DNA from: Streptomyces halobius
GTDB lineage: Bacteria > Actinomycetota > Actinomycetes > Streptomycetales > Streptomycetaceae
Assembly (NCBI RefSeq): GCF_023277745.1
Contig: NZ_CP086322.1
Location: 8,494,001-8,558,000 of the forward strand
Length of the DNA: 64,000 nucleotides
Direction of reading: 5' to 3'
The notes beneath the pieces are model-generated. The model searched no databases. It was not told the origin of the DNA and worked only from the letters and a program-made list of their open reading frames with translations. The position numbers and the translations under genes are program-made. Below are positions 49,539-57,971 of the stretch, piece after piece. Positions within the stretch are counted from its first letter, which is position 1. Every line of letters begins with the position of its first letter.

Positions 49539-50944
49539 CGCGCCACCTTCCTGCGCAGGCCCAGCAGCGCGCCGGTGGCCCACTGGTTCTTGAAGAGCCG
49601 GGCGTAGACGTCGCTGAGCGCGGCGTGCCAGGGCCCGTCCGCGTATGTCGGATACGGGTGCACGGTCTTGGCGTAGTGCGAGGCCGTCCAGCCCAGCCGT
49701 ACCGCGGCCGCCAGATGGGCGATGGTCTCCCCGGCCCGCGGCGAGACGACCGTGGCACCCACGATCCGGCCCCGCGGGCCCAGGACCAGGGCGGTGAAGC
49801 CCTCGGTACGGCCGTCTGCGACCGCCCGGTCCACCCGGTCATGCTCCACCGTGCGCACCCGCACCACGTCCCCGTACCTGCTGCGCGCCTCGTCGGCGGT
49901 GAGCCCGACACGGGCGACCTCGGGATCGGTGAACGTCACCCACGGCACCGCCTCGTAGTCGATGGCCCGCCGCACCCCCAGCAGCGCATCCACGGCCGCC
50001 GCACCCCCCTGCACCCCACCCAGGTGCGTGAAGGCCGAGCGGCCGGTGACGTCCCCGGCCGCGTAGATCCGCCGGTTGCTGCTGCGCAGCCGCCCGTCCG
50101 TCATGACCTGCCCCTGCTCGCCCAGCCGCACCCCGGCCCCTTCCAGGCCGAGCCCGGCGGTGTTGGCCCGGCGCCCGGTGACCGCCAACAGCCGGTCATA
50201 CACCACCGGGGCACCCACCCCGTACACCGCACCATCGGCGACCTTCTCAACGCGGTAGCCGGTCAGTACGGTGACACCTTCCGCCTCCAACCGCTCCCGC
50301 ATCAGCTGCGAAGCACGAGGTTCCTCCCGCGGCAGCAGCCGGTCCAAGACCTCCACAAGCGTCACCTTCGAGCCCAGACGGGCGAACGCCTGGCCCAGCT
50401 CGCAGCCGGTCGGCCCACCCCCCAGCACCATCAGCCGCTCGGGCAGCCCGGCCAGCTCCCACACCGTGTCGCTGGTCAGCGGATTCGCCTCGGCCAGTCC
50501 CGCAACCGGCACCAGCACCGGAGACGAACCCGTCGCGATCACCGCATACCGGAAAGAGACCTCCCGCTCGCCGACGGTCAGGGTGCGCGGCCCGGTGAAG
50601 ACAGCCGGCCCGTACACCACCTCCACACCGAACGGACGCAGCGCCTCAGCCGAGTCATGCGGCTCGATCGCCGCAATCGCCCGCCTCACCTGCTCCATCA
50701 CCGCCGCAAGGTCGGCGGGACCCGAAGCGGCACCGAGCCCATACACGTCCGCGCGACGGGCGGCCTGCACCTCGGCCGCCACATGGAGCAACGCCTTACT
50801 GGGAACGCACCCCGTCCACAGACAGTCACCACCCAGCCGGTCCCGCTCGACCAGCAACGTGCGCGCGCCGAACCGCCCGGCGGTGCGCGCCGCCGTCAGC
50901 CCGGCACTGCCACCACCGATGACCACCAGGTCGTATGCGCTCAT
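49535..50944 (-). CDS. Flavin disulfide reductase (mercuric-reductase-like) A
   Basis: The 469-residue protein has the FAD-binding YDLVVIGGGSAGLTAARTAG, the redox pair C41-x4-C46 (GGDCLWTGCVPSK), the NAD(P)-binding LMVLGGGPTGCELGQAFARL and the second FAD contact RRIYAAGDVTG. The dimer domain near the end has HPYPTYADGPWHAA, with the His but without the usual Glu partner. It lacks an N-terminal heavy-metal domain and C-terminal CC, so it is not a standard MerA. It leads the operon and diverges from the methyltransferase gene. Confidence 0.87.
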   Translation of the reverse strand: MSAYDLVVIGGGSAGLTAARTAGRFGARTLLVERDRLGGDCLWTGCVPSKALLHVAAEVQAARRADVYGLGAASGPADLAAVMEQVRRAIAAIEPHDSAEALRPFGVEVVYGPAVFTGPRTLTVGEREVSFRYAVIATGSSPVLVPVAGLAEANPLTSDTVWELAGLPERLMVLGGGPTGCELGQAFARLGSKVTLVEVLDRLLPREEPRASQLMRERLEAEGVTVLTGYRVEKVADGAVYGVGAPVVYDRLLAVTGRRANTAGLGLEGAGVRLGEQGQVMTDGRLRSSNRRIYAAGDVTGRSAFTHLGGVQGGAAAVDALLGVRRAIDYEAVPWVTFTDPEVARVGLTADEARSRYGDVVRVRTVEHDRVDRAVADGRTEGFTALVLGPRGRIVGATVVSPRAGETIAHLAAAVRLGWTASHYAKTVHPYPTYADGPWHAALSDVYARLFKNQWATGALLGLRRKVAR

Positions 50945-51130
50945 GCTGCAGTCTCACTCCGGCTCTCAGATGGGTGCCGACGGACTTGCCTGTGGCCGGC
51001 GGCATGGGAAGGAAACCCGCTACGACGCTTCACCCTTCCCCCTGGGCACAGATTTGCGCACGGGTTTTCGGTGGCGAGCCGCCGATCCGGCCTTCCTCCC
51101 TCGTACGGCGTGTCCCGGACGGAATGCCGT

Positions 51131-51150
51131 AAGGAACGGCCGGGTTCCTT
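51131..51150. promoter_or_regulatory. Inverted repeat in the divergent promoter of the arsenic-type cluster
   Basis: AAGGAACGGCCGGGTTCCTT has perfect AAGGAAC/GTTCCTT arms around 6 bases. It lies 86 bases upstream of the methyltransferase and 187 bases upstream of the reductase. Each arm contains GGAAC, the common ECF -35 word, so it could be an operator or overlapping ECF promoters. I do not see a matching -10. Confidence 0.5.
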
Positions 51151-51235
51151 GCGGGAGCGGGGTGGTGGAGGCCGATGGTGGAGGCCACTGCCCGAACCCG
51201 CGGACACCCCACGCATGTAGGGAAGGAGCGGCCCG

Positions 51236-52129
51236 ATGGACGAACGGGACTGGCGCCGCTATCTCTCCGCCTACCACGACTCCCGCCCCGGCATCACCGA
51301 ACGCCTCTTCCAACTGGCCGACACCTCCCCATACGCATGGTTGGCCGGGCCCCTGCGCGCCGTTCCGGGGACCGTACTGGACCTGGCTTGCGGATCAGCT
51401 CCCACCCGCGACTTCCTCCCAGGCAATGACTGGGTCGGCATCGATCTCTCGCAGGGCGAACTCGCCGAGGCGGCCCGGCGCGGCCGCGGGCCACTCGTCA
51501 GGGCGAGCGCCGACGCCCTGCCCGTGGCCTCGGGGACCATCGGTGCCGTCTGTGCTGCGATGTGCCTGCCCGTGCTCACTCCGCTGCCACAAGTTCTGGG
51601 CGGGATCCGGCGCGTGCTGCGGCCGGGCGGGATGCTCGCGGCGCTGGTGCCTGCCCAGTCGGGCCTTTCGGTGTCCGGACTGCTCGGCTGGGCCCGGGTG
51701 ATGTCCGCCCTCGGGACGATGCGCCAGCCGTGGCCCAATCCGCAGGCCCGTGACGGCCTCGCCGCGCTGCTGCGGACGGCGGGCTTCCGCGTGTACTCCG
51801 ACGAGCGCCGCATCTTCACCCTCGCCCTCGACTCGCCCGACGCCGCGGCCCTGCTGGGCGATGCCCTGTACCTGCCGGACCTCACCCCGCGCCGCACGGA
51901 ACACGCCAGACGGACCCTCGCCGGATGGGCGCGCCCCGGCCGCCGACTACCACTTCCGCTGCGCCTCGTCGTGGCCGAACGCCCGGCCGATCACGCTGGA
52001 CAGGAGCACGTCGGATCAGGAGCACATCAGACAGGAGCGCACGTTCGTCCACACCGGTCTCGGCGGGGCGCTCCGCGAGCTGGGCTCCCCCGGTGCTGTG
52101 GATCGCGCCGGCCGGGCGGGTGGTCCTGA
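51236..52129 (+). CDS. Class I SAM-dependent methyltransferase
   Basis: The 297-residue frame starts at ATG 51236 after AAGGAG. It has the SAM motif VLDLACGSAPTRDFLPG (about residues 47-63), motif II WVGIDLSQGELAEA, and RVLRPGGMLAALVP, typical of the UbiE/Methyltransf_11 group. Similarity ends near PLRLVVAER (about 244); the last 50 residues are compositionally different and look like read-through into leader DNA. It is the first gene facing right from the divergent promoter and precedes arsM. A sugar- or arsenic-linked substrate is inferred only from context. Confidence 0.8.
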   Translation: MDERDWRRYLSAYHDSRPGITERLFQLADTSPYAWLAGPLRAVPGTVLDLACGSAPTRDFLPGNDWVGIDLSQGELAEAARRGRGPLVRASADALPVASGTIGAVCAAMCLPVLTPLPQVLGGIRRVLRPGGMLAALVPAQSGLSVSGLLGWARVMSALGTMRQPWPNPQARDGLAALLRTAGFRVYSDERRIFTLALDSPDAAALLGDALYLPDLTPRRTEHARRTLAGWARPGRRLPLPLRLVVAERPADHAGQEHVGSGAHQTGAHVRPHRSRRGAPRAGLPRCCGSRRPGGWS

Positions 52130-52312
52130 GCGCGGGCGGCTGGTGGGCGGCGCGACGGGGCCGCTCCCGTATGCCGGACGGGTCCGCTCCCGTACGCCGG
52201 AGGTCAGCGCAGCGTGCGGTAGCCGGCGATGAGCCCGTGTGTGGTCACCGGCTGTCGACCATGGCTGATCCCGAGAACGGGAATGCTGCCCTTGGCGTGG
52301 CGGGTTTCCGTG

Positions 52313-52370
52313 CCACGCCATGCAGAGGCCCACCACGCCATGGAGAGACACGCCAACGCCATGCAGAGAC
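52313..52370 (+). repeat. Three direct repeats in the arsM leader
   Basis: Close copies of MACGCCATGSAGAG begin at 52313, 52333 and 52354. They lie 60-120 bases upstream of the arsM start, in 52130-52432, which holds no other gene. Each copy contains ATG followed by a GAG-rich word, like the arsM start region itself. Confidence 0.65.
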
Positions 52371-52432
52371 ACACGGCGAGGGCCGCTGCCGGCGCGCAAG
52401 ACCCTCATCCAGATCAACATCCCGGGAGAGAC

Positions 52433-53524
52433 ATGGCGAATGACACAGCCGCAATCCGGCCCGCCCGCGCAGAAACGCCCCACACATCCTCGGTCGAGGC
52501 CACGGTCAAGGAGTACTACGGCCAGGTGCTCGCATCGACCGCGGATCTCAAGACCACCGCATGCTGCACCGACGCGGCACCGCCGGCCCACATAGCCGCC
52601 GCGCTCGCCCGTGTGCACGAGGAGGTCAAGGACCGCTATTACGGCTGTGGTTCGCCCATCCCGCCCGCCCTGGAGGGCGCCACCGTTCTTGACCTGGGGT
52701 GCGGCAGCGGACGCGATGCCTACGTCCTGTCCCAGCTGGTCGGCCCCACCGGCAAGGTCATCGGCATCGACATGACCGACGGGCAGCTGGAGGTGGCCCG
52801 CCGTCATCTGGACTGGCACGCCACCGAGTTCGGATACGCCAATGTGGACTTCCGGCAGGGCTATATCGAGGACCTGGCCACCGCCGGGATCGCGGACGGC
52901 TCCGTCGACCTCGTCGTCTCCAACTGCGTCCTCAACCTGTCCCCGGACAAGCCGCGCGTCTTCACCGAGGTTTTCCGGGTTCTGAAGCCCGGCGGGGAGC
53001 TGTACGTCTCCGACGTTTTCGCCGACCGTCGGCTGCCCGCCGCCTTGCTGGAAGACCCGGTCCTGGTCGGCGAGTGCCTCGCCGGGGCCCTCTACACCGA
53101 AGACTTCCGCCGCATCCTGGACCGGGCCGGCTGCCCCGACGCCCGTACGGTCTCCTCCGCCCCCCTCGCGCTCGGCGACCCGGCCATCGAGCGCAAGATC
53201 GGTTTTGCGGCCTTCACTTCCCGTACCGTCCGCGCCTTCAAGCTCCCGCTGGAGGACCGCTGCGAGGACTACGGCCAGGTCGCCGTCTACCACGGCACCC
53301 TGGCCGAGCACCCACACGCCTTCGACCTCGACAACCACCACCGCTTCCACACCGGCAAACCCATGCTGGTGTGCGGCAACACCGCCGACATGCTCTCCGC
53401 CACCCGCTACGCGCGCCACTTCACCGTGACCGGCGACAAGAGCACGCACCACGGGCTCTTCCCGTGCGTGCCGTCCGAACAGGACGGGGCGGCCAGGTCC
53501 GAATCCGGCTCCGGCTGCTGCTGA
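52433..53524 (+). CDS. arsM: Arsenite S-adenosylmethionine methyltransferase
   Basis: The 363-residue protein has SAM motifs VLDLGCGSGRDAYVLSQLVG (about residues 85-104), GIDMTDGQLEVARRH and RVLKPGGELYVSDVF. Cysteines 45, 72, 165 and 215 (TTACCTD, YYGCGSP, SNCVLNL, GECLAGAL) match the four-Cys arrangement of ArsM enzymes that bind and methylate arsenite. The C-terminus ends GSGCC, a further thiol pair. GGGAGAG precedes ATG 52433. ArsM converts arsenite to mono- and dimethyl forms, the entry step to arsenosugars or volatile arsines. Confidence 0.92.
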   Translation: MANDTAAIRPARAETPHTSSVEATVKEYYGQVLASTADLKTTACCTDAAPPAHIAAALARVHEEVKDRYYGCGSPIPPALEGATVLDLGCGSGRDAYVLSQLVGPTGKVIGIDMTDGQLEVARRHLDWHATEFGYANVDFRQGYIEDLATAGIADGSVDLVVSNCVLNLSPDKPRVFTEVFRVLKPGGELYVSDVFADRRLPAALLEDPVLVGECLAGALYTEDFRRILDRAGCPDARTVSSAPLALGDPAIERKIGFAAFTSRTVRAFKLPLEDRCEDYGQVAVYHGTLAEHPHAFDLDNHHRFHTGKPMLVCGNTADMLSATRYARHFTVTGDKSTHHGLFPCVPSEQDGAARSESGSGCC

Positions 53525-53984
53525 CCGCGGGCCGATAGGCCGAGGGTGGGCGCCGTACCGCGCCCACCCAGGCGTCCCGCCCTGTCAGCCAGAGGGGCGC
53601 GGCCACCATGAGGCCCGCGCCCACGGTGGTGGCTGCCACGGCTTGGACCACCGCGGTGCGGTAGACCGCCATCCGCAATCCGGTGGACGTTCGTAGGCCG
53701 CCATCCGGAAGCCGGTGAGCGCAGGCGCGTTGCCTGCCGCACGGCCCGACGGGTCAGTGGTCGCCCCAGGACACGGCAACGCCGGGACAGCAGTCGTCCG
53801 GGCCCGCGCAGCACCACACCATCCGCCAGGCGCCGGCCACAGCGGTGAAGCCACCGCGCCGCCACCGCCACCTGTGCCGTTGCGGCGGGCGTGCGGAGGG
53901 CGCCGGCGGAGGCGAGCGGGTCGGCGAACCGGGTTCGGCATGGCTCCTCCGTTCAGCGGCCGGGCGAGGGGAGTCCCCTGCTCC
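53525..53984. other. Region without an assigned gene between arsM and a zinc-finger gene
   Basis: A minus-strand frame near 53421-53678 contains a single hydrophobic segment (AVVQAVAATTVGAGLMVAAP). It overlaps the end of arsM antisense and has no recognisable ribosome binding site. I regard the region as unassigned. Confidence 0.35.
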
Positions 53985-54284
53985 TCAGGAGCTTGGAGGC
54001 GAGTGGGTGAGGCGGTCGGCGTACTGCCGTATCCGGACCTCGGCCAGCGAGACCGGCGCGCGGTGCGGACTGCGCCGTATCGACGCCTTGATCAGCTGCA
54101 GCGTCTCCAGACGGCCGCTGCAGATCCAGCAGCAGGCCAGATGCGCGGCCATCCGCACCCGGCGGTTACCGGACAGCTCCCCGTCCGCGTACGCCCCGAG
54201 ATCTCCGTGCAGCCGCAGATGACGCGCCCGCTCCCGGCACTCGTCCCAGATCTCCCGCAGTCGCGGCAGGTACGGCTTCCTCAT
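53985..54284 (-). CDS. Orphan zf-HC2 zinc-finger protein (anti-sigma-like)
   Basis: The 99-residue protein has GDLGAYADGELSGNRRVRMA followed by HLACCWIC, which contains H-x3-C-x2-C as in zinc anti-sigma domains. There is no membrane helix and no sigma gene in the same direction. It faces away from the ECF sigma B gene, whose own anti-sigma is downstream. It may act on either sigma factor. ATG 54284 was chosen; 54359 is a possible longer start. Confidence 0.6.
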   Translation of the reverse strand: MRKPYLPRLREIWDECRERARHLRLHGDLGAYADGELSGNRRVRMAAHLACCWICSGRLETLQLIKASIRRSPHRAPVSLAEVRIRQYADRLTHSPPSS

Positions 54285-54421
54285 GCACCGGAAACCCGCA
54301 CGGTGAGGCGCGTCATTCCGTACGCCGACAGGCATCCGTACACCGACGGGCAAGGGCATGGGGATGGATGGGTGTGGAATGCGGCGGACGAGCGCCGGGT
54401 TCCTTACCTGTGAGAGAGAGC

Positions 54422-54991
54422 GTGGCGAAACCGGTGGACACAGGAGACCGCGGGGCGCGGGACAAGGCGTTCGCCCAGTACGTGCTTCCCGAGGTGGAAG
54501 TACTGCTGAGAGTCGCCATGACGCTGACCGCGCAGGTGGCCGACGCCGAGGACCTGGTACAGGACACGCTGTTGCGCGCCTACCGGGCCGTCGACCGGTT
54601 CGACGGGGAGCATCCGCGGGCCTGGCTGCTGACGATCATGCGGCGGGCCGAGATGAACCGGCACCGCCGCCGGCGGCCGCACCTCCTGGACGACCCCGAC
54701 ACCGACCTCGACCGGCTCGCCTCCACCCCGGCGGGGCCGGACGCCGGCCCCGAGGAGATCGTGGTCGGCGAGGCCTTCGACGAGGTGGTCGACGCCGCGC
54801 TCGCCGACCTGCCCGACAAACACCGGCAGGTCGTCCGTCTGGTCGACATCGACGGTCTCAGCTACGCGGAGGCCGCCGGCCTGCTCGACGTACCCGAAGG
54901 GACCGTGATGAGCCGCCTGCACCGTGCACGCAAGCGGATACGAGCACGGCTGACCGCGGCCGGTCTGGCACCGAAACGAGGTGTGCTGTGA
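54422..54991 (+). CDS. ECF sigma factor B
   Basis: The 189-residue protein shows region 2 (QYVLPEVEVLLRVAMTLTAQ, AEDLVQDTLLRAYRAVDRFD) and region 4 (LADLPDKHRQVVRLVDIDGL, YAEAAGLLDVPEGTVMSRLH). It is a close paralogue of sigma factor A at 44973 but lacks the VEEPLPQ repeat and keeps the canonical AEDLVQDT. GTG 54422 follows GAGAGAG. The stop overlaps the anti-sigma start as GTGA. Confidence 0.9.
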   Translation: MAKPVDTGDRGARDKAFAQYVLPEVEVLLRVAMTLTAQVADAEDLVQDTLLRAYRAVDRFDGEHPRAWLLTIMRRAEMNRHRRRRPHLLDDPDTDLDRLASTPAGPDAGPEEIVVGEAFDEVVDAALADLPDKHRQVVRLVDIDGLSYAEAAGLLDVPEGTVMSRLHRARKRIRARLTAAGLAPKRGVL

Positions 54992-55299
54992 GCAGCTGGC
55001 TGTGGCAGCGCCGCCGGAGCCGCAGGATGAACTGCATGCAGGTCGCCAGGGTGCTGCAGTCCTATCTCGACGGGGAGAGCGACGAGTTCACCGCCCGCCG
55101 GGTCGCCGAGCATGTCGAGGACTGCCGCCGCTGCGGCCTGGAGGTCGCCGTCTACCGGGAGATCAAGCACGCACTGGCCCGCCACGACACCCCGGACGCC
55201 GCGACGCTGTCGCGGCTGCGCGGGTTCAGTGAGGCCCTGATGGGCTCGGGCCCGCCCGACGATCAGGTCAGCCGTACGCCATCCGGGGACGGAGCGTAG
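54988..55299 (+). CDS. Zinc-binding anti-sigma factor B (zf-HC2)
   Basis: The 103-residue protein shares CMQVARVLQ, YLDGESDE and EDCRRCGL with anti-sigma A and has the H-x3-C-x2-C zinc motif HVEDCRRC. It is soluble and translationally coupled to sigma B. The conservation between the two modules makes cross-talk plausible. Confidence 0.88.
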   Translation: MSSWLWQRRRSRRMNCMQVARVLQSYLDGESDEFTARRVAEHVEDCRRCGLEVAVYREIKHALARHDTPDAATLSRLRGFSEALMGSGPPDDQVSRTPSGDGA

Positions 55300-55416
55300 C
55301 CGCCGCGCGCCGGTGTCGAGACGTACGCGCCGGAAGACGTTGATCCGCGCCGTTCAGGACGTCTCCGTGGCTCTCGGCCACACCGGTGGGGGCCGGGACG
55401 AGGCACGCCACCGTAC

Positions 55417-55573
55417 TTGAGGAACGAGGAGGTCACCATCTCATCCGCCTCGCCTCTTCCGTCGGACACACCGGACCCATCGCACACCTCGCTGCGCGTC
55501 GGCCATGCCGAACGCGAGGCCGCCGTCGAGCGCCTCACCCGGGCGTACGCCGACGGGCGCCTGGACCAGACGG
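55417..55573 (+). pseudogene. DUF1707 domain fragment
   Basis: The frame contains LRVGHAEREAAVERLTRAYA and DGRLDQTG, the start of a DUF1707 domain, which then breaks into arginine-rich sequence. GAGGAGG occurs at 55427 but is not followed by a start in frame. It is too short to be functional. Confidence 0.5.
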
Positions 55574-55835
55574 GACCGGCGCGGTTGCGGCGACGGCGGC
55601 GACCCGCCCGTATTCGGCCAGACTCCGGAGCGTGTGTCCGAAGGAAGCGAGCCGGCCGACTGCCATCGCCCGTACCACGGCACCGAGCGTGATCCGCAGC
55701 ACCACAATCCGAACGTTAGGCGGGGTGGCAGCCGAGAACTGTAAGCGCGCTCACCGAACAGGCACCTCATGTGCGGGTCCATGAGCGCCAAGGGAGCAGT
55801 AACCCTCATTTCCCGCGTGGTCAGAGGTGGTGCCC

Positions 55836-56236
55836 TGTGAACAGTCGGCGGCGTCCCCACCCCGACCGCCGGCAGGCCCTCAAGGGAGCAGCGGTGATCG
55901 TGGGGTCGTAGTGCTGGGTGCGGGCGGTGGCGTCGCCGCATGGCAGGCGTTCTCGGATCGTCCGCCGGGCGCAGGCTCGACGCTGCAGCCCGGTCAGGCG
56001 CCGTCGCTGGACGCGCTGGCCGGTGCCGCGGTCTCCGGCGGGCCGGGCGAGGACGGAATCCCCTCCATCGACCGGCCACGATTCGTCCCGGCGATCTCTT
56101 CTATCCGCTCACGCTTCTGCTGCTGACCGGCACGCTGGTGTGGGGCGCCTCCCGGATCAGCCGAGAGCCCGGACGGGCGAGACGCGCAGACGACGGAAGG
56201 TACGGGAACTTCCCGCAGGTTCCGGGTACGAAGTGA
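55836..56236 (+). pseudogene. DUF3179-like membrane protein relic
   Basis: From GTG 55836 the frame gives VNSRRRPHPDRRQALKGAAV and stops. A second frame continues VVLGAGGGVAAWQAFSD and reaches GEDGIPSIDRPRFVPA, the DUF3179 signature. The rest of the domain is missing, and a third frame supplies a terminal membrane helix (FYPLTLLLLTGTLVWGASR). It has frameshifts and an internal deletion. Confidence 0.5.
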
Positions 56237-56286
56237 TCAATAGCGATCAATATCCCGGGGCAAGCTGACCCATTGGAGGCCCTTTC

Positions 56287-57651
56287 ATGGCGCAGGACAC
56301 CGACGTCGTGGTGATCGGTATGGGCGTGGGGGGCGAGCACGTAGCCGAACGGCTGGCGGGGGCCGGGCTGGACGTTGTCGGGGTGGAGGCGGAACTGGTC
56401 GGCGGAGAGTGCCCGTACTGGGCCTGCATCCCGAGCAAGATGATGATCCGCGCCGGAAACCTGCTCGCCGAAGCCCGGCGCCTGCCCGGCATGGCCGGGC
56501 AGGCGCAGGTCGCCCCGGACTTCGCTCCGGTCGCCGCCCGGATCCGCGACGAGGCGACCGACGACTGGAACGACCAGGTGGCCGTCGAGCGGTTCACCGG
56601 AAAGGGCGGACGCTTCGTCCGCGGATGCGCGCGGCTGGCCGGGCCCGGCCGGGTCGAGGCCGACGGCCAGGTGTTCATCGCCCGGCGCGGCGTCGTGCTC
56701 GCCACCGGCAGCCGCCCGCAGATCCCGCCCGTGTCGGGCCTGGACCAGGTGCCCTACTGGACCAACCGCGATGCGATGGCGGCCAAGGAGCCGCCCGCCT
56801 CGCTGCTCGTGCTCGGCGGCGGCGCCGTCGGCCTGGAGCTCGCACAGGTCTTCGCCCGCTTCGGCACTGCGGTGACCGTCATCGAGGCGATGGAGCGGCT
56901 GCTGCCCGCCGAGGAGCCGGAGGTCGGCGCGCTGCTCTCGGACGTGCTGGGTGCGGAGGGGATCACTGTACGCACCGGCGCGCGGGTCATCGGCGTGCGC
57001 CATGCGGAGGACACCTTCCAGCTCACTTTGGACGGTGGCGAGGAAGTGACGGGGCAGCATCTGCTGGTGGCCACCGGGCGACGCCCCAACCTGGCCGGCC
57101 TCGGCCTGGAGAGCGTCGGCCTCGACCCCGACGCCCGCGCCTTGGACGTCGACGGGCAACTGCGGGCCGCGGCCGGCCTGTGGGGCGTCGGCGACCTGAC
57201 CGGACACGGGTTCTTCACGCATGTGGCGGTGTACCAGGCCGAGATCGCGGTACGCTCCGTCCTCGGTGAGCCGGGCCCGGATGCGGACTACCGCGCCCTG
57301 TCCAGGGTCACCTTCACCGACCCCGAGGTCGGCTCCGTCGGTCTGGCCGAACACGCGGCGCGCGAGCGGGGACTCCGGGTGCGGACGGGCACCGCCCAGG
57401 TGCCGTCCTCGGCACGCGGCTGGATCCACAAGGCAGGCAATGAGGGCCTGATCAAGCTGGTCGAGGACGCCGAGCGCGGTGTGCTCGTCGGTGCCACCTC
57501 CGCCGGGCCCGCGGGCGGCGAAGTCCTCTACGGGCTCGCCGTGGCGGTGCAGGCCCAGGTCCCCGTCGACCGGCTCCGCCACATGATCTACGCCTATCCC
57601 ACCTTCCACCGGGCCGTGGAGGACGCCCTCGCCGCCCTCCGCCATGGCTGA
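56287..57651 (+). CDS. Flavin disulfide reductase B
   Basis: The 454-residue protein has the FAD-binding TDVVVIGMGVGGEHVAERLA, the redox pair C42-x4-C47 (GGECPYWACIPSK), the NAD(P)-binding LLVLGGGAVGLELAQVFARF and AAAGLWGVGDLTGHG. The dimer domain has TFTDPEVGSVGL and ends IYAYPTFHRAVEDALAAL. It is of lipoamide-dehydrogenase/mercuric-reductase type, distinct from reductase A. GGAGG precedes ATG 56287. The electron acceptor is unknown; the position near the arsenic-type cluster suggests thiol or metalloid redox work. Confidence 0.88.
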   Translation: MAQDTDVVVIGMGVGGEHVAERLAGAGLDVVGVEAELVGGECPYWACIPSKMMIRAGNLLAEARRLPGMAGQAQVAPDFAPVAARIRDEATDDWNDQVAVERFTGKGGRFVRGCARLAGPGRVEADGQVFIARRGVVLATGSRPQIPPVSGLDQVPYWTNRDAMAAKEPPASLLVLGGGAVGLELAQVFARFGTAVTVIEAMERLLPAEEPEVGALLSDVLGAEGITVRTGARVIGVRHAEDTFQLTLDGGEEVTGQHLLVATGRRPNLAGLGLESVGLDPDARALDVDGQLRAAAGLWGVGDLTGHGFFTHVAVYQAEIAVRSVLGEPGPDADYRALSRVTFTDPEVGSVGLAEHAARERGLRVRTGTAQVPSSARGWIHKAGNEGLIKLVEDAERGVLVGATSAGPAGGEVLYGLAVAVQAQVPVDRLRHMIYAYPTFHRAVEDALAALRHG

Positions 57652-57971
57652 ACGTCACTCCGGTCATCGTCGTCGAACGCGGATCGGTGACGGTCGCTCC
57701 GTCGCGCTGGTCGCTGCCGACGGGGCGGTGGACCGGCTCGCGTGGCCGGACCGTATCGGCAGGCGGGCAGGGGTGCCGTATCGGCGGGCGGGCAGGGGCG
57801 TGGGTCGCGTCGGCCGGGGTCGGCCTGCTCCACCCGGTGATCGTGGCCACCGCCATGGCCCCTCTCCTCGGTCCTCGCAGTCACCAACAGCCCGCGGCTG
57901 CGGAGCTTCCCCACGGCGATCCGCTGACACAGAACAGCGGTGTGCGTGTCGTGCCCGTGGTGAGGGGCGGT
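57652..57971. other. Gene-free region with a 26-bp tandem duplication
   Basis: Around 57750-57805 the word CCGTATCGGCRGGCGGGCAG recurs twice in a row. Frames on both strands are open but none has supporting features. The region separates convergent reductase B and the Crp-type regulator. Confidence 0.45.
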
